Both the position numbers and the translations under genes were made by a program. Below the pieces are notes generated by a model, which had not been told where the DNA came from, did not search any database, and saw only the letters and a program-made list of their open reading frames with translations. From assembly GCA_039583875.1 (NCBI GenBank), contig CM077150.1, positions 48,808,261 through 48,872,260 on the forward strand: DNA of 64,000 bases, written 5' to 3'. The stretch is from Platanthera guangdongensis (lineage: Eukaryota; Streptophyta; Magnoliopsida; Asparagales; Orchidaceae). Shown here piece after piece: positions 1 through 10,685 of this stretch; within the stretch, counting starts at the first letter, position 1, and each line of letters opens with the position of its first letter.

Positions 1-251
1 CAAGTTTTCTCTCGACCGCGAGCTTTTCTTCCAGCTCATCAAGATATTTTTCATTAAGTTTTAATGTCTCGGCAGAGTCCTTGAGTTCCTCTTTCAAGGA
101 GTGGACTTCATCTCTGAGAGGAAGTAATTATGCAATTTCTTCCTTCAGATTAGCTTCCACTGCCTTGAGGGAGGCAATCTCTTTTACCTGCTTTCAGACA
201 ACCTTACGACATTTGTCGAAAGCCTTTAACAGGTGCTCATGCTGAGCCATC
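1..251 (-). pseudogene. R gag, C-terminal coiled-coil segment (partial)
   Basis: Minus-strand frame beginning at the target duplication of the solo LTR (reads MAQHEHLLKAFDKCRKVV) and running off the window. It is rich in Lys, Glu and Leu with heptad-like spacing, as in the coiled coil that follows the zinc knuckle in SIRE-type gag proteins. It continues the frame that ends ...DESGLM on the other side of the solo LTR. Two in-frame stops (TGA at codon 19, TAA further on) show it is not translated intact. Confidence 0.65.
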
Positions 252-1772
252 TGAAAGTGATACCCTGATACCACTAAGAGAGGGATAGATCTTAATTTTA
301 CTCTAGAGGGGGGTGAATAGAGTATTAAAATTTTTTTTACAGATTTTATTGTGGATTAAAAGTATAGTGATATATAAGTATATAATAAAAGAAATCACAG
401 CACACAAACACAAAAGTAAAGGCAATCTAGACGACACAAGGAAATTATAGTATTTCCCCTAAAACTTGGGTACATCCACTCTTCTACCACCCTGGTAGGA
501 ATCCACTACAGATTTTAATCAGGTGCCCTGCCACCACAGGTTTTTGCTCAGGTGCCCTGTCACCACAAGATCAATTTTTCTAAGGGAGATCTAGCAACCC
601 TTTGAGTTTTTGATCAGGTGCCCAAAAACCAAACTAAGTCTTTTGATCAGGAGACTTAACAACCAAGGAGTTAACTTTTGAAGGGAGTTATAATCATGTA
701 CACAGTTGGAAATAAAAAAGTGATGGTGTTCTTCTCTGTTAACAATCTGAGAGAAGACTAGTGGATTTTGATGTTGTCAAAACTCCCCCTGAGTTATAGA
801 TCTGATCAAGAGAATGGAAGCTTTGCTCAGGGTGTAGGCCTTCAAATTGAAAACTGTTTCTTCCAGTATATGTATCTGAGATGTTGTGAAGTTGATCTCA
901 GAATAAAGATTGCTTGCTGGAAGAAAAGCTTGAAGAAAAAGATGAAGATGAACAAGATATTCTTGTTGTCTGTACTGTTCTATTCTCTGTTCAATCTTCT
1001 GAAATTTTTCTTTATATATGACTGCTGATTTGAAATTTAAATTACTTTGCATATTCTCTGGGAAATGAAACGGCTGTAATTTGTCTTCAATGTGTTTCCT
1101 CAACTGTCTCAGTAAATATGTCAAGTAATAACTCTGTGAGATTCTAATTAATGCTGCTAGGAATGACTATATTCTTGGGAATATTAAGCATTAATTATCA
1201 GAATATTACTGAATTAATTCTTGAATTCAAATTGCCTTAGTCGATCTGAGAATCTGCATAAAGATAGTCAAACAGAATCTGGATTGAGTTAGTCGAACAC
1301 GGGAAATAATTCGTCAACCTGAGATCCAAGTTCGTCGAGCTGATAAATCTTCTTCGTCGAGCTGAGCTCTAAGATCGTCGAGCAGAAAATGTACTTGTCA
1401 AACTGAGCTCCAAGTTCGTCGAGCTTAGAAGACACTTCGTCGAGCTGAGATCCTGATACAAGCTCACAGTTTGTTGACCTGAGTTAGACTTTCGTCGAGC
1501 TTAATTCAGAGAAGAAACTCTGAATTCGTCGATCTGAGATCAACGATCGTTGAGTTGAGTTTAGCTATCGTCGAACGATTAATTTTGCTAACTTCAAAAC
1601 TGTCTTCTCTTAAGTCTTGAATTCTCTGAAGTCTTCTGAAGGTAGGTCTCAGTATACTGACCTAAGAGATTGACCTAAAAACTCTGGAACTAACAAATGA
1701 CCCTAGACTATACATGGTGGGTCAGCTACCCTAATAGTGAACCGAGCTCAAATCACAAGTAGGGTTCTAACA
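252..1772 (-). repeat. Solo LTR of a SIRE-like copia element
   Basis: A 1521-bp LTR starting TGAAAG and ending TAACA, flanked on both sides by the exact 5-bp duplication CCATC (247-251 and 1773-1777). There is no internal domain, so this is a solo LTR left by LTR-LTR recombination. It resembles the 5' LTR of R (7718-9277): same TGAAAGT start, the TAGAGGGGGGT block near that end, and a GGGTACxTCCACT block. It sits inside R gag. Its inner part carries CpG-rich short repeats, listed separately. Confidence 0.8.
1305..1580. repeat. Degenerate short repeats in the solo LTR (core TCGTCGAGCTGAG)
   Basis: About ten imperfect copies of a 13-bp core, TCGTCGAGCTGAG, spaced irregularly at 20-35 bp. Copies differ at several positions (for example TCGTCGATCTGAG and TCGTCGAGCTTAG). 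The position, in the half of the LTR furthest from the primer-binding side, corresponds to U3, where enhancer repeats usually lie. No function can be read from the sequence. Confidence 0.6.
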
Positions 1773-2139
1773 CCATCAACCCTGATTCATCCTCATCAGA
1801 AGAGCAGTCTTCATGATCATTAGAGGACGTTTCAGATTCTGAGAGAATGGTGTGCGAATTTACCTTCCCATGGTATTCGAAGTCGTCCACTTCCTCATCA
1901 GATTGAGCCATAAGCCCAAAGTAAGCTTCTTCGTTTTCAAAACTCGACTCACTCGAGTCACTGTCGCTGAGTCTTCGACTTTTTGGCGACAAAGCTTTTT
2001 TCTTCTTTCTTCATCGCTTTGAAGGATCTCTTCTCGTCCTTCCTGGAGCTATCATTCTTCTTGTAAGGACACTCCGCAATCATGTGACCTGATTTGTTGC
2101 AGCAATAACAAACAACGTCAGAGGAAAACTGTTTGTTCG
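1773..2139 (-). pseudogene. R gag, zinc-knuckle segment
   Basis: Middle part of R gag on the minus strand, between the two insertions. It contains a CX2CX4HX4C zinc knuckle (CYCCNKSGHMIAEC, near 2060-2105), which binds element RNA during packaging, then a lysine-rich basic stretch, then an acidic serine-rich stretch (SDSDSSESSFENEEAYFG, near 1940-1985). The two stretches are read in overlapping frames near 1960-1990, implying a small indel. Its upstream end joins, without the GTTCG duplication, to the ...EDRYKFKPN segment at 6658. Confidence 0.75.
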
Positions 2140-2554
2140 TGTTAGAAACGAACAAAAACAAACCGGAAGTGGTTTAACAGAAACTTTATTATCTAAAAAA
2201 AGGTATCAATTACAATGGTATAGTCTCCCTTTTATAGAATGGTGAAGATGAGAGAGATTACAAATATGAAATGTGGGACTAAAAATTTACAAGTATATGC
2301 GGCTTTACAAAAAGACAAACCGGGCAAGCCGTGCGGTTAGACAAACCGGCTAACCGCCCGACCACAACCAGGATGAGAGAACAAGTCGCCATAGGAGACC
2401 GCTAGACCGCCCGGTCTCTAAGTCGTTTGAGACAAGCCGCCTGACCGCTGGGACACCAAACTGCAACAGCCCAGCACACAGACCGGCTAGGAGAAACCGC
2501 CAGCCCGCTCGGTCTCTGAACAGCAACAGACCGCCCGGTCTCCATCCTGCAACA
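2140..2554 (-). repeat. 3' LTR of Z
   Basis: 415 bp, TGTTAG...GCAACA, next to target duplication GTTCG at 2135-2139. On the minus strand it carries a TATA-like CTATAAAAGGG (2228-2238) and, downstream, an AATAAAG polyadenylation-like signal. The U3 part is rich in variants of GACCGCCCGGTCT, a motif also repeated in the LTR of X. Confidence 0.93.
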
Positions 2555-2572
2555 CTCCCCCTCAAGCTGGAG
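2555..2572 (-). other. Polypurine tract of Z
   Basis: On the minus strand the bases just before the 3' LTR read CCAGCTTGAGGGGGAG, a purine run that primes plus-strand DNA synthesis in LTR elements. Confidence 0.85.
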
Positions 2573-5500
2573 CATAGATATCAATCATGCCCAGCTTGTC
2601 ACAGATGTGGAAAAAGGAAGCGGACACCGGCTTGGTGAAGACGTCTGTCAACTCGTTGTCGGAAGTAACAAACGGAGTGCAAATCTGCTTTTTCAATATC
2701 TCTTCCCGAATAAAATGACAGTCGACTTCTATGTGTTTTGTTCTCTCATGGAAGACCGAATTTTTGGAAATGTATATCGCGGCCTTGTTGTCACAGAACA
2801 TAGGAAGAGGATAGTTGTAAACCTCTCCTAAGTCAAGCATGAGAGCCCGCAAGCATTTCAACTCACATGTAGTCGATGTCATACTGCGATATTCTGCTTC
2901 TGCACTAGACCTGCAGACCACAGACTGTTTCTTGCTCTTCCAACTCACAAGATTGCCTCCAACAAACGTGCAGAAACCTGATGTCGATTTGCGGTCCCCT
3001 TTGTCATCAGCATAACTTGAATCAGAGTATGCTTCAACCCTTAGGTGACCATTCTTCTGAAATAGGAGTCCTTTTCCTGGTGCTGCTTTAATATATACTA
3101 ATATCCTCAGGGCAGATTGTAGATGACACTCCATAGGAGCTTGCATGAACTGGCTCACCTTGCCAACAACATAAGCGATGTCGGACCTGGTTACCGTGAG
3201 ATAAATGAGCTTGCCCACCGACGTCGGTACCTCGTAAGATCGGATAGAAGAGGCGAGTCATTTGTCCAAGTTTTGTCTTCTCCAGCAGCTATAGGACAAC
3301 GGGCAGGTTTAGCACCAGTCATTCCTGCCTCATTTAAAAGATCAAGAGCATACTTCCGTTGGGAAAGGACCATGCAGTGGGGCTTCCTAGAGATTTCAAT
3401 CCCTATAAAGTATTTCGGGGACCTCATATCCTTTGTGACCAGGTGTTGACGAAGGTGTTTCTTTGTCATCAATATCCCATCCTGATCATCGCCAGTAAGA
3501 AAAATGTCATCAACATAAACCGCAAGAACAATCAGACCAGAGGCGGTTTTCCGAACAAACAAGGAGTGATCTGCTGAGCTTCTCGTAAAACCAATGGCCG
3601 CAACAATGCCACTGAACTTGTCAAACCAGGCACGAGGACTCTGCTTGAGGCCATAGATAGCCTTCTTTAGCCGGCATACTCGTGTCTCCCCCGGAGCAAC
3701 ATACCCAGGAGGTTGCTCCATATAAACATCTTCCTGCAGATCACCGTAAAGGAAAGCATTCTTAACATCCAGCTGCGAAATGTGTCAATCCCTGTTGACA
3801 GCAACAGAGAGAAGGACCTGAATGGTGCTGAGACGAGCCACATGAGAGAAAGTATCGAAGTAATCAACACCATATGTCTGAGTGAAACTTTTGGCCACCA
3901 GGCGGGCCTTATAGCGATCCACGCTGCCATCGGGACAGAATTTCACAACAAAGACCCAACGGCAGCCAACAACATCCGTGCCCAAAGGTGGGGGAACCAG
4001 GGTCCAGGTCCCCCGTTCAGTGAGGGTAGCAATTTCCTCATCCATAGCAGTCTTCCAATGAGGAATAGTGAGAGCCTCCTAGTAGGTGCGTGGAGTGGCG
4101 GTCTTAGAGATAGCCAATGCAAATGCCCTACGAGAAGGAGTCAGATGATCATATGAAACAACAGCAGCCAGCGGGTGCTGGGTACACGTCTGCACCCCTT
4201 TGCGAAGAGCTATAGGTAGATCTAGGTCGGCATGTTCCTCAGCACCCGGAACATCCGTGGCGGAGATAGCTGGCCCGGGAGGAGAGTGCGACAGCGGCGA
4301 AGAGGAGAAAGATGGTGGAGAAGAGGCGGTAGAGAGTGGAGAGAGTGGAGATGATGGAGATGGTGGAGATGGTGGAGGGGGCGGAACAGTAGGAGGAGCA
4401 GAGAGAATGAGGGGGTTGTGGTGAGAGGTAGGATCAACAGGAGTAGAGGAGGAAGAGGAAGAGAAGTAAGAAGCATTTTCAAAGAAGGTGACATCTGCAG
4501 AGACAAATTGCTTGCGGGTAATGAGGTCAAAACAACAATAGCCTTTCTGAGTGGGAGAGTACCCCAGAAAGACACATTTAGTAGACCGCGGGGAGAGTTT
4601 GTCGCGGGTGGCAGAGGGAGCATGCACAAAGACTGTGCAACCAAAGATACGTAGAGGAAGAGGAAAGAGTTCTTTTCCCGGATAGAGAATGGAGAAAGGA
4701 GTTTGACCACGGAGAACGGTGGAGGGAATGCGATTGATGAGATAGCAAGCGATGAGAACAGCATAGCCCCAGTAGGAGCGAGGGACATGCATTTGCGTGA
4801 GCAGAGTGCGAGCGACATCCAGAAGGTGACGGTTTTTGCGTTCCGCTACTCCATTTTGTTGGGAGGCGTAAACGCAACGGGTTTGATGAATAATCCCATG
4901 TTGCGTGCAGAAAGAGGAAAAAGCTTGACTGAGATATTCTTTTGCATTATCCGAGCATAAGATTTTAATGGAGACATCAAACTGAGTCTGAATGGAATGA
5001 TAAAAGGATGTCCATACATCAAAAAGTTCAGAGCGGTCGCGTAAGAGATATACCTAAGTACAGCGAGAAAAGTCATCAATGAAAGTAACAAAATAGGAAC
5101 TACCCCGACCAATGGTAAGGGAAGGAGCAGGACCCCAGATGTCGGAGTGAACAAGATCAAACGGACGGGTAGAACCACGATCTTGCTTTGGAGGAAAGGA
5201 GCAGCGGTGATGCTTGCCAAGTTGACAGGCATCACAATTAAGAGGAGCATGATGCGGAGGGAGGTGGGGCAGAAGTTGGCGAAGGAGCCGGGAGGAGCAT
5301 GACCAAGGCGAAGATGCCATTGGAGAAGATCTGTAGAGGAGGAGTAGAAGGCGGATAGAGCAGAGACGTTGTCGAGGAAGTAGAGCCCGCAGCTCTCAGT
5401 CCCAGTAGCAATCGTCCGTTGGGAGTCCGGATCCTGAAAAGAACAAGAAGTAGGAGTGAATGTGACGGAGCACTGTAGTTGCTTGCATAAAGAAGTAACC

Positions 5501-5781
5501 GATAATAAATTGCAAGGAAACTTGGGCACATAGAGGGTATCTGCCAGGAAAAAAGAAGGAGTGACTTGAACCATGCCCGCTCCATTGACCGGGGAGGGAG
5601 AGCCATCAGCAACTATGACCGGGGGCAACCGATCATGTGTTTCGAGAGAAGAGAAAAACTGAGGATTGTCTGTCATATGATTTGTAACACCAGAGTCGAT
5701 CAACCATCGTCCACGAGTAACAGCGTGGGCACTACCAGAAGAGGTGACCACCAAGGCGGACAGCTTGGAGGTGGAATCCAT
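2562..5781 (-). pseudogene. Z pol polyprotein (protease, integrase, RT, RNase H), disrupted
   Basis: Starts at ATG 5781, reads five residues that look like the gag start, then directly the protease (WLIDSGVTNHMT; catalytic D-S-G). Integrase follows: the zinc-binding H/H part (WHLRLGHAPP) and CDAC, then catalytic Asp in VHSDIWGP, Asp in CSDNAKEY and Glu in VAERKN. RT has AVYVDDIFLTGDD with an intact YVDD box; RNase H has EAYSDSSYADD and SSAEAEYRSM. Breaks: a frameshift near 5290, in-frame stops at 5054-5056, 4079-4081 and 3785-3787, and a frameshift near 3200. No gag is encoded. Domain identity is clear; coding ability is lost. Confidence 0.9.
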
Positions 5782-6230
5782 TGAAGAGAGACGACGAGAG
5801 AACAAGAAGCGGCGACAACAACAAGTCGCAAGCCGGGCGTACAGAATTAGGCCGCGCGGCTAGGAAGGCCGCAGGCAGGAGAAAACAAGTCAGACGGCAA
5901 AAGGGAGGCCGCAACGACAAGGAAGCAGGAGCGGCTAGAAGGAAACAGGTTGCAGCGACTTAATGACAGGTCGAGGCAACAAAGAGGAGCAGCGAGAGAA
6001 GAGAGGCAAGGAAAAACAAGCCGCGCGAACAGAGCAGCGGTCAGAAGAGGAAGGCAAGCCGCGAAGACAGGTCGCGGAAAGCAGAAACAAGCCGCGCGAA
6101 CAGGGCAACGGTCAAAGTAGGAAACGCCACGACAAAGCCGTAGAACCAAGCTGAGGGAAAGAAGTCGAGCGGCTAGAAGGTAGCCCGCGCGAACAGAAGA
6201 AGAAGATGAATCAGGAGGAAAAGATCGTTC
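5782..6230 (-). other. Z untranslated leader
   Basis: About 450 bp between the primer-binding site and the first ATG. It is pyrimidine-rich on the minus strand, with repeated CGCGCGGCTTG-type motifs, and matches in style the leader of X (60960-61385). Short frames here have no recognisable product. Confidence 0.6.
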
Positions 6231-6242
6231 CCTCTGATACCA
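6231..6242 (-). other. Primer-binding site of Z
   Basis: Minus strand reads TGGTATCAGAGG directly next to the LTR end, complementary to the 3' end of plant initiator tRNA-Met. Confidence 0.9.
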
Positions 6243-6657
6243 TGTTAGAAACGAACAAAAACAAACCGAAAGTGGTTTAACAGAAACTTTATTATCTGAA
6301 AAAAAGTATCAATTACAATGATATAGCCTCCCTTTTATAGAATGGAGGAGATGAGAGAGATTACAAATAAGAAATGTGGGACTAAAAATTTACAAGTATA
6401 TGTGGCTTTACAAAAAGACAAACCGGACAAGCCGTGCGGTTAGACAAACCGGCTAACCGCCCGACCACAACCAGAATGAGAGAACAAGTCGCCATAGGAG
6501 ACCGCTAGACCGCTCGGTCTCCAAGTCGTTTGAGACAAGCCACCTGACCGCTGAGACACCAAACTGCAACAGCGCAGCACACAGACCGGCTAGGAGAAAC
6601 CGCCAGCCCGCTCGGTCTCCGAACAGCAACAGACCGCCCGGTCTCCATCCTGCAACA
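6243..6657 (-). repeat. 5' LTR of Z
   Basis: 415 bp, the same length as the 3' LTR, TGTTAG...GCAACA, followed by target duplication GTTCG (6658-6662). TATA-like CTATAAAAGGG on the minus strand at 6330-6340. It would drive transcription toward lower coordinates. Confidence 0.93.
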
Positions 6658-7629
6658 GTTCGGTTTGAATTTGTACCTGTCCTCTTTGTTGTAGCTTTTC
6701 GTTGTTCGATCACCGTTACGGCGTGATCTTCTGGAGTCTGAGGAGGATGACCTATTCTTCATTTGTCTCCTCTTGCTTAGCAGCTTCTTGAGCTACTTAG
6801 AGATGAGGGAAAACTCTCCATCTGTTAGCTCGAAGCCAGACGTGCTTGGCTCAGAGTCTTCTGGAGTGTCAGGAGCTCGTGTCCTTACAGGTGACACAGC
6901 TTTAGATTTTCTTGACCCTTCCGCCTTCAGAGCCACAAACTTATCTCTGCTAGACGTTTTGTTGTTCTGCTCCTCCTTTCGTGTATTCATTTGAAGCTCA
7001 TAGGAGAGGAGCTTTCCGAACAAGTTCTGAGGGTCAATCTCCGACATCTTCCCAAATTCTCTAATGGCAACAACCTTGGTGTCTCATTCCTTAGTCAGAG
7101 ATCTTAGAAACTTGTCGTTGAGTTTGTCATTAGTGAACATACGATCATAGTTCCTGAGGTTGTTGACAAGCTTGAAAAAGTTTTTGAAGCTATCAGCTAT
7201 GGAATCATTTGCACCTTGCTTGAAGGCTTCGTACTTCTGGTTCAGCAACGATCTGCGATCGTCTCTCACTTCTTCAGTACCTTCCATTAGGACAACCGGA
7301 CAGTCCCACATCTCTTTGGCAGACTTGCAGTGAAATAAGTTCTGGAGCATTGAATCGTCCACTGCACCTGCTATGACATTCTTAGCCTTCTTGTCAAGGG
7401 AGACTAAGACAATCTCATCCTTAGTAAGATCCATCATCTTCTTTGGAATCATAATTGTTGGATTTATCGTTGAAGCCTGTGTAGTGATGGGCGGTCCTTC
7501 TTGCACTATCTGAAAAATCCTTGGATCAACAGCTTCCATGAAGAACCGTACTCGTTCATTCCATATGAGAAAGTTTTTCTTTGTGCACACTGGTAGCTTC
7601 ATGGATGACATGTCTTTGCTTCTTTCCAT
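6658..7629 (-). pseudogene. R gag, N-terminal half
   Basis: ATG at 7629 begins MERSKDMSSMKLPVCTKKNF. The first 180 residues match the capsid-like gag domain of plant copia elements (FLIWNERVRFFMEAVDP, CKSAKEMWD, and LLNQKYEAFKQGANDSIADSF). In-frame stops at 7084-7086 (TGA after SLTKE) and at about 6793-6795 interrupt it; the same frame continues past both to ...YNKEDRYKFKPN, where element Z was inserted. The gag packages element RNA in cytoplasmic virus-like particles; this copy is dead. Confidence 0.85.
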
Positions 7630-7704
7630 GGTGAATGTGTGAAATCTCTGAATGCTAGATCAGCGATCTTGATCAAGGTGTTACCCTTATCGACCAAAAC
7701 CTCC

Positions 7705-7717
7705 CTCTGATAACAAT
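7705..7717 (-). other. Decayed primer-binding site of R
   Basis: Minus strand next to the LTR end reads TGTTATCAGAG after two spacer bases. This is one base off the initiator tRNA-Met complement TGGTATCAGAG. Confidence 0.7.
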
Positions 7718-9277
7718 TGAAAGTATATAGCGTCTACCTAAATCACCTAGAGGGGGGTAAATAAGTGATGTTTGCATCTTTTTACAGAATAAAAATAATC
7801 TTAAATAACAAGCACACAAACGCAAAGATTTTATAGTGGTTCCCCGAGTTGGGTACGTCCACTGTTCCTTCTCGCTCATCTATCACAAAGGGCAAATTCG
7901 GCTACTTCACCAAACTCAGATTTCATCAAATCTTACACCTCGGAGTCGCAACTCCTACAGCTCGGAGACGACCCTCCTACAACTCGGAGAACAAACTCTC
8001 CAACTCGATCCGCAAACCGGATCTACAACCTTGATCCACAACCGGATCTACTTTCTCGATCCACAAACGGATCTACAAATCTCGGAGAAAAATCTCCTAC
8101 AAAAATTAAAATGATATTACAACAATAACACACGATTACAAGTTTTGATCTGACGTTCTTGGAAGGGTTGATTTTGAATCTCGGAGAACTCGGAAACTTG
8201 AAATCTTTGTATCTTGAACCTTGAATCTTGGATCTTCAACCAACTTGGACTGGAGTAAAATAAATCTTGAAAGATGAAACAATCCAATCGAAAAAGTCGG
8301 TGAAGAAGACGATCGACGAAGTTGCGGCCGAACGGAAGGATTTCGCGAAAACTGGTAGCGTGCGGCCGATGGGATCTGTTTCGGGAAGATTTTGAATTTC
8401 AAAATGACAATTAGGTTAAGATTGGAGATTTCTAAAATCATCCTATTATATATAGGAGGTATTGCAATAACAGTCATAAAAGATTTTCCAAAAATGAATC
8501 CTAGCTTTTACTGTGCATGGTCGATGGAATCAGAACCAGAGAAAAAAAATCGGAGAAAAAAATGACAAGTCATTTTCGGTGAAATTCATCGAATATCGAA
8601 TTGATACTCGCCGAATAAGATGACGATATACGCCGAAAAAGCCTTGGACAAAATTTCAGAAAAGTCGACATATGGCTCGACATACCCGGCGAGTATTGCC
8701 TTGGATACTCGTTGAATTCTGCGAGTATCGCTTGGGATACTTGTTGAATTCAGCAAGTATTGCTAGTGATACTCAACGAATTCGGCGAGTATCACCAGTG
8801 ATACTCGGCGAATTTGCCTTGGTCAAATTCTGTAATTCCAGAGAATTTACCCTAAGTATATACGACGAATTCGACGGGTATCGGGAAGCATAAACGACGA
8901 ATTCGGCGAGCATCAAGGGGATACTCGACGAATTCGACGTCTATGACTCACCATACTCGCCGAATTTTACTTGGGTAAAATTCTTCAATTCTGAATCCTG
9001 GTCTTTGTCCTTCCTTGATCCTTCTCCTGTTTTTGCGATAAAAGTACACCTCAATAGAGAGATTACACGTGAGTCAACACGATGGCCTACACAATGAGGG
9101 ATTACATTGTATAGTCTTGTGTTTACCGACCCACAGTAACCTGATATTGGTGTGTAATTAGCAACATAGATCAGCAAGTACATAACTAAAAAACAATATC
9201 AAATACAGACTCAATTCAACTTATCTTGACTGAACCCTTTCTTCAAATCAGGGTTATTGTGGATGCAATACCCAACA
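7718..9277 (-). repeat. 5' LTR of R
   Basis: About 1560 bp, from TGAAAGTATATAG to ATACCCAACA. It shares with the solo LTR at 252-1772 its start, the TAGAGGGGGGT block and the GGGTACGTCCACT block. A palindromic TATA-like CCTATTATATATAGG lies at 8442-8456. The outer end rests on the TG...CA rule and on similarity of length to the solo LTR; the partner target duplication lies outside the window. Frames inside the LTR have no recognisable product. Confidence 0.7.
8590..8980. repeat. Palindromic GATACTCG / CGAATTC / CGAGTATC repeats in the R LTR
   Basis: About eight imperfect copies of a motif pairing GATACTCG with its reverse complement CGAGTATC around a central CGAATTCG. The clearest unit is 8768-8793, an imperfect 26-bp palindrome centred on GAATTC. 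It lies in the U3 half of the LTR. The sequence differs from the repeats of the related solo LTR, though the position is similar. Confidence 0.6.
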
Positions 9278-10685
9278 AGATGTACAAGATTAGAGTTCAT
9301 AAACGCGTCAAGAGAGAAATTGAGTTATGGAGCAACATTTGCTCAAGTCTTAGAACAGACATAAGAAACGGAATTCGATGACACAAAATTCGATGACACA
9401 AACAAAACTAGATAGGGAGCAATATATTTTGCACGATTCAAGTGTTTGCGAGTGGTATGACTACAACTACACATCATTTTTCTCAGATACCATAATATTT
9501 AATTAGATTAATCCATTTTCATGAACGATCGTATTCCAAGTAAACATATATTCAATACGACCCTTTATATAAAATCACAGATCATCACTTTGTTTACTAT
9601 CCTGAATTATTATCAATTACAATCACTGTTGTGGATATCCTCCGACATGGACGACATGTCGGCCGACATAAAAGTTTCATGGACAAAACGACACACTTAC
9701 GATATTTTTTTGCAAAATATTCTTTTGTAATATATCCTCCGATATGCCTGCTATTGACCTATATATTCGTCGATATATAGGTCGATATATCCTGACATTT
9801 TATCTACTGTTTTTTTCCAATTTATTTTAATTATTGTCTATGGTTTAATAAACAGTGGACCAAAATTGCTTCATTATTTAGGTTGTTTTTTCCCTTTCTC
9901 TTGGCTTTCTTTCTTGCTCAAATCCGTCATCGACTTCAATTATGCTTGGTCTTTGAATTATGGACTAAATGTTTCTTATCTTTCGTTGTCATCAACAACT
10001 TCCCGACACTCTGCTTCCTCTTGTTTTATTTCACGCGCTATACCATAATTACTTGTGTAACACAAAATGATTATTTTAGTTTGATAAATTTAGGAGTTCG
10101 ATAAATATCAAATTATAAATATATTAATATATAAAATTTTAAAAAGGATTAAATTTATAAATAATTACACATATAAATAATTAAATATTAAAACACGATA
10201 TATGAAATATCCCCGATATATTAAAACCGACATGAAAAACCTAAACCGACGTGCTCTCGATATCCGACATCTACAACCTTGATTACAATTAAGACACTTA
10301 TTATACATGCCCAACAATATATCGTTCTTCCAGTTTTATCTTAATTGAGCAAATCTCTCATCTAAACGAGTATCCAAGTAAAAATCATTTACGATCACAA
10401 TTTCATGTAATTCCAACATATTAACCCTAAGTTATTAACTTATCGGATTGAGCCCTTAAGATATCAATTCATTTGACATATCGATATATTCAAGAATGTG
10501 GCCAAACAGTTAAAAGAACAGATGCAATAAAATAAACTCAATGTTGCAAGAGAGAGAGAGATCTCTTCTTTCCTTAAATGAGCATGAATCTGACGGAGGT
10601 GGCTGAGCGACGCAAGAAGATTTAGAAACCATAACTGGACCTGTTTAATAACAACAAAAGAGACAACATAATTCACTATGCTAAT
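9278..10685. other. AT-rich stretch without a recognisable gene
   Basis: Target DNA beyond the R LTR. It holds several scattered CGATATAT and CCGACAT motifs (9640-9800 and 10195-10270), a GA dinucleotide run near 10550-10562, and no frame I recognise. The short frames at 9521-10104 are AT-driven. Confidence 0.4.

Larger units (their letters stand above)
2140..6657 (-). mobile_element. Copia LTR retrotransposon Z, full-length ends, gag deleted
   Basis: Element of 4518 bp with two 415-bp LTRs, primer-binding site, polypurine tract and exact target duplication GTTCG (2135-2139 and 6658-6662). I count about 17 substitutions between the LTRs (roughly 4%). The internal region encodes protease, integrase, RT and RNase H on the minus strand, but the leader runs straight into the protease and no gag or zinc knuckle is present. 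LTR and leader resemble element X at 60513. It lies within the gag of R, so it is younger than R. Confidence 0.93.
1..9277 (-). mobile_element. Copia LTR retrotransposon R (SIRE/Maximus-like), 5' part
   Basis: A minus-strand Ty1/copia element enters from the left edge of the window. Its 5' LTR (7718-9277), a decayed primer-binding site and a gag gene are present; protease, integrase and reverse transcriptase would lie left of position 1. Two later insertions split gag: a solo LTR at 252-1772 and the complete element Z at 2140-6657. Each has a perfect 5-bp target duplication, and joining the flanks restores one continuous gag frame apart from nonsense codons. The gag type (zinc knuckle, acidic serine-rich stretch, long coiled coil) and the 1.5-kb LTR fit the SIRE/Maximus lineage; that placement is inferred from gag and LTR style, because RT is not in view. 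Confidence 0.8.

Noticed and set aside
4200..4424. Gly/Glu-rich plus-strand frame
   Set aside because: It is the reverse of the Pro/Ser-rich spacer between integrase and RT in Z pol.
8590..8980. Repeat cluster that at first looks like a CRISPR or satellite array
   Set aside because: Units vary in sequence and spacing, there are no uniform spacers, and the cluster lies within a plant LTR.
9486..9500. PBS-like TGGTATCTGAG on the minus strand
   Set aside because: One mismatch in a short string, without an LTR end or gag next to it.
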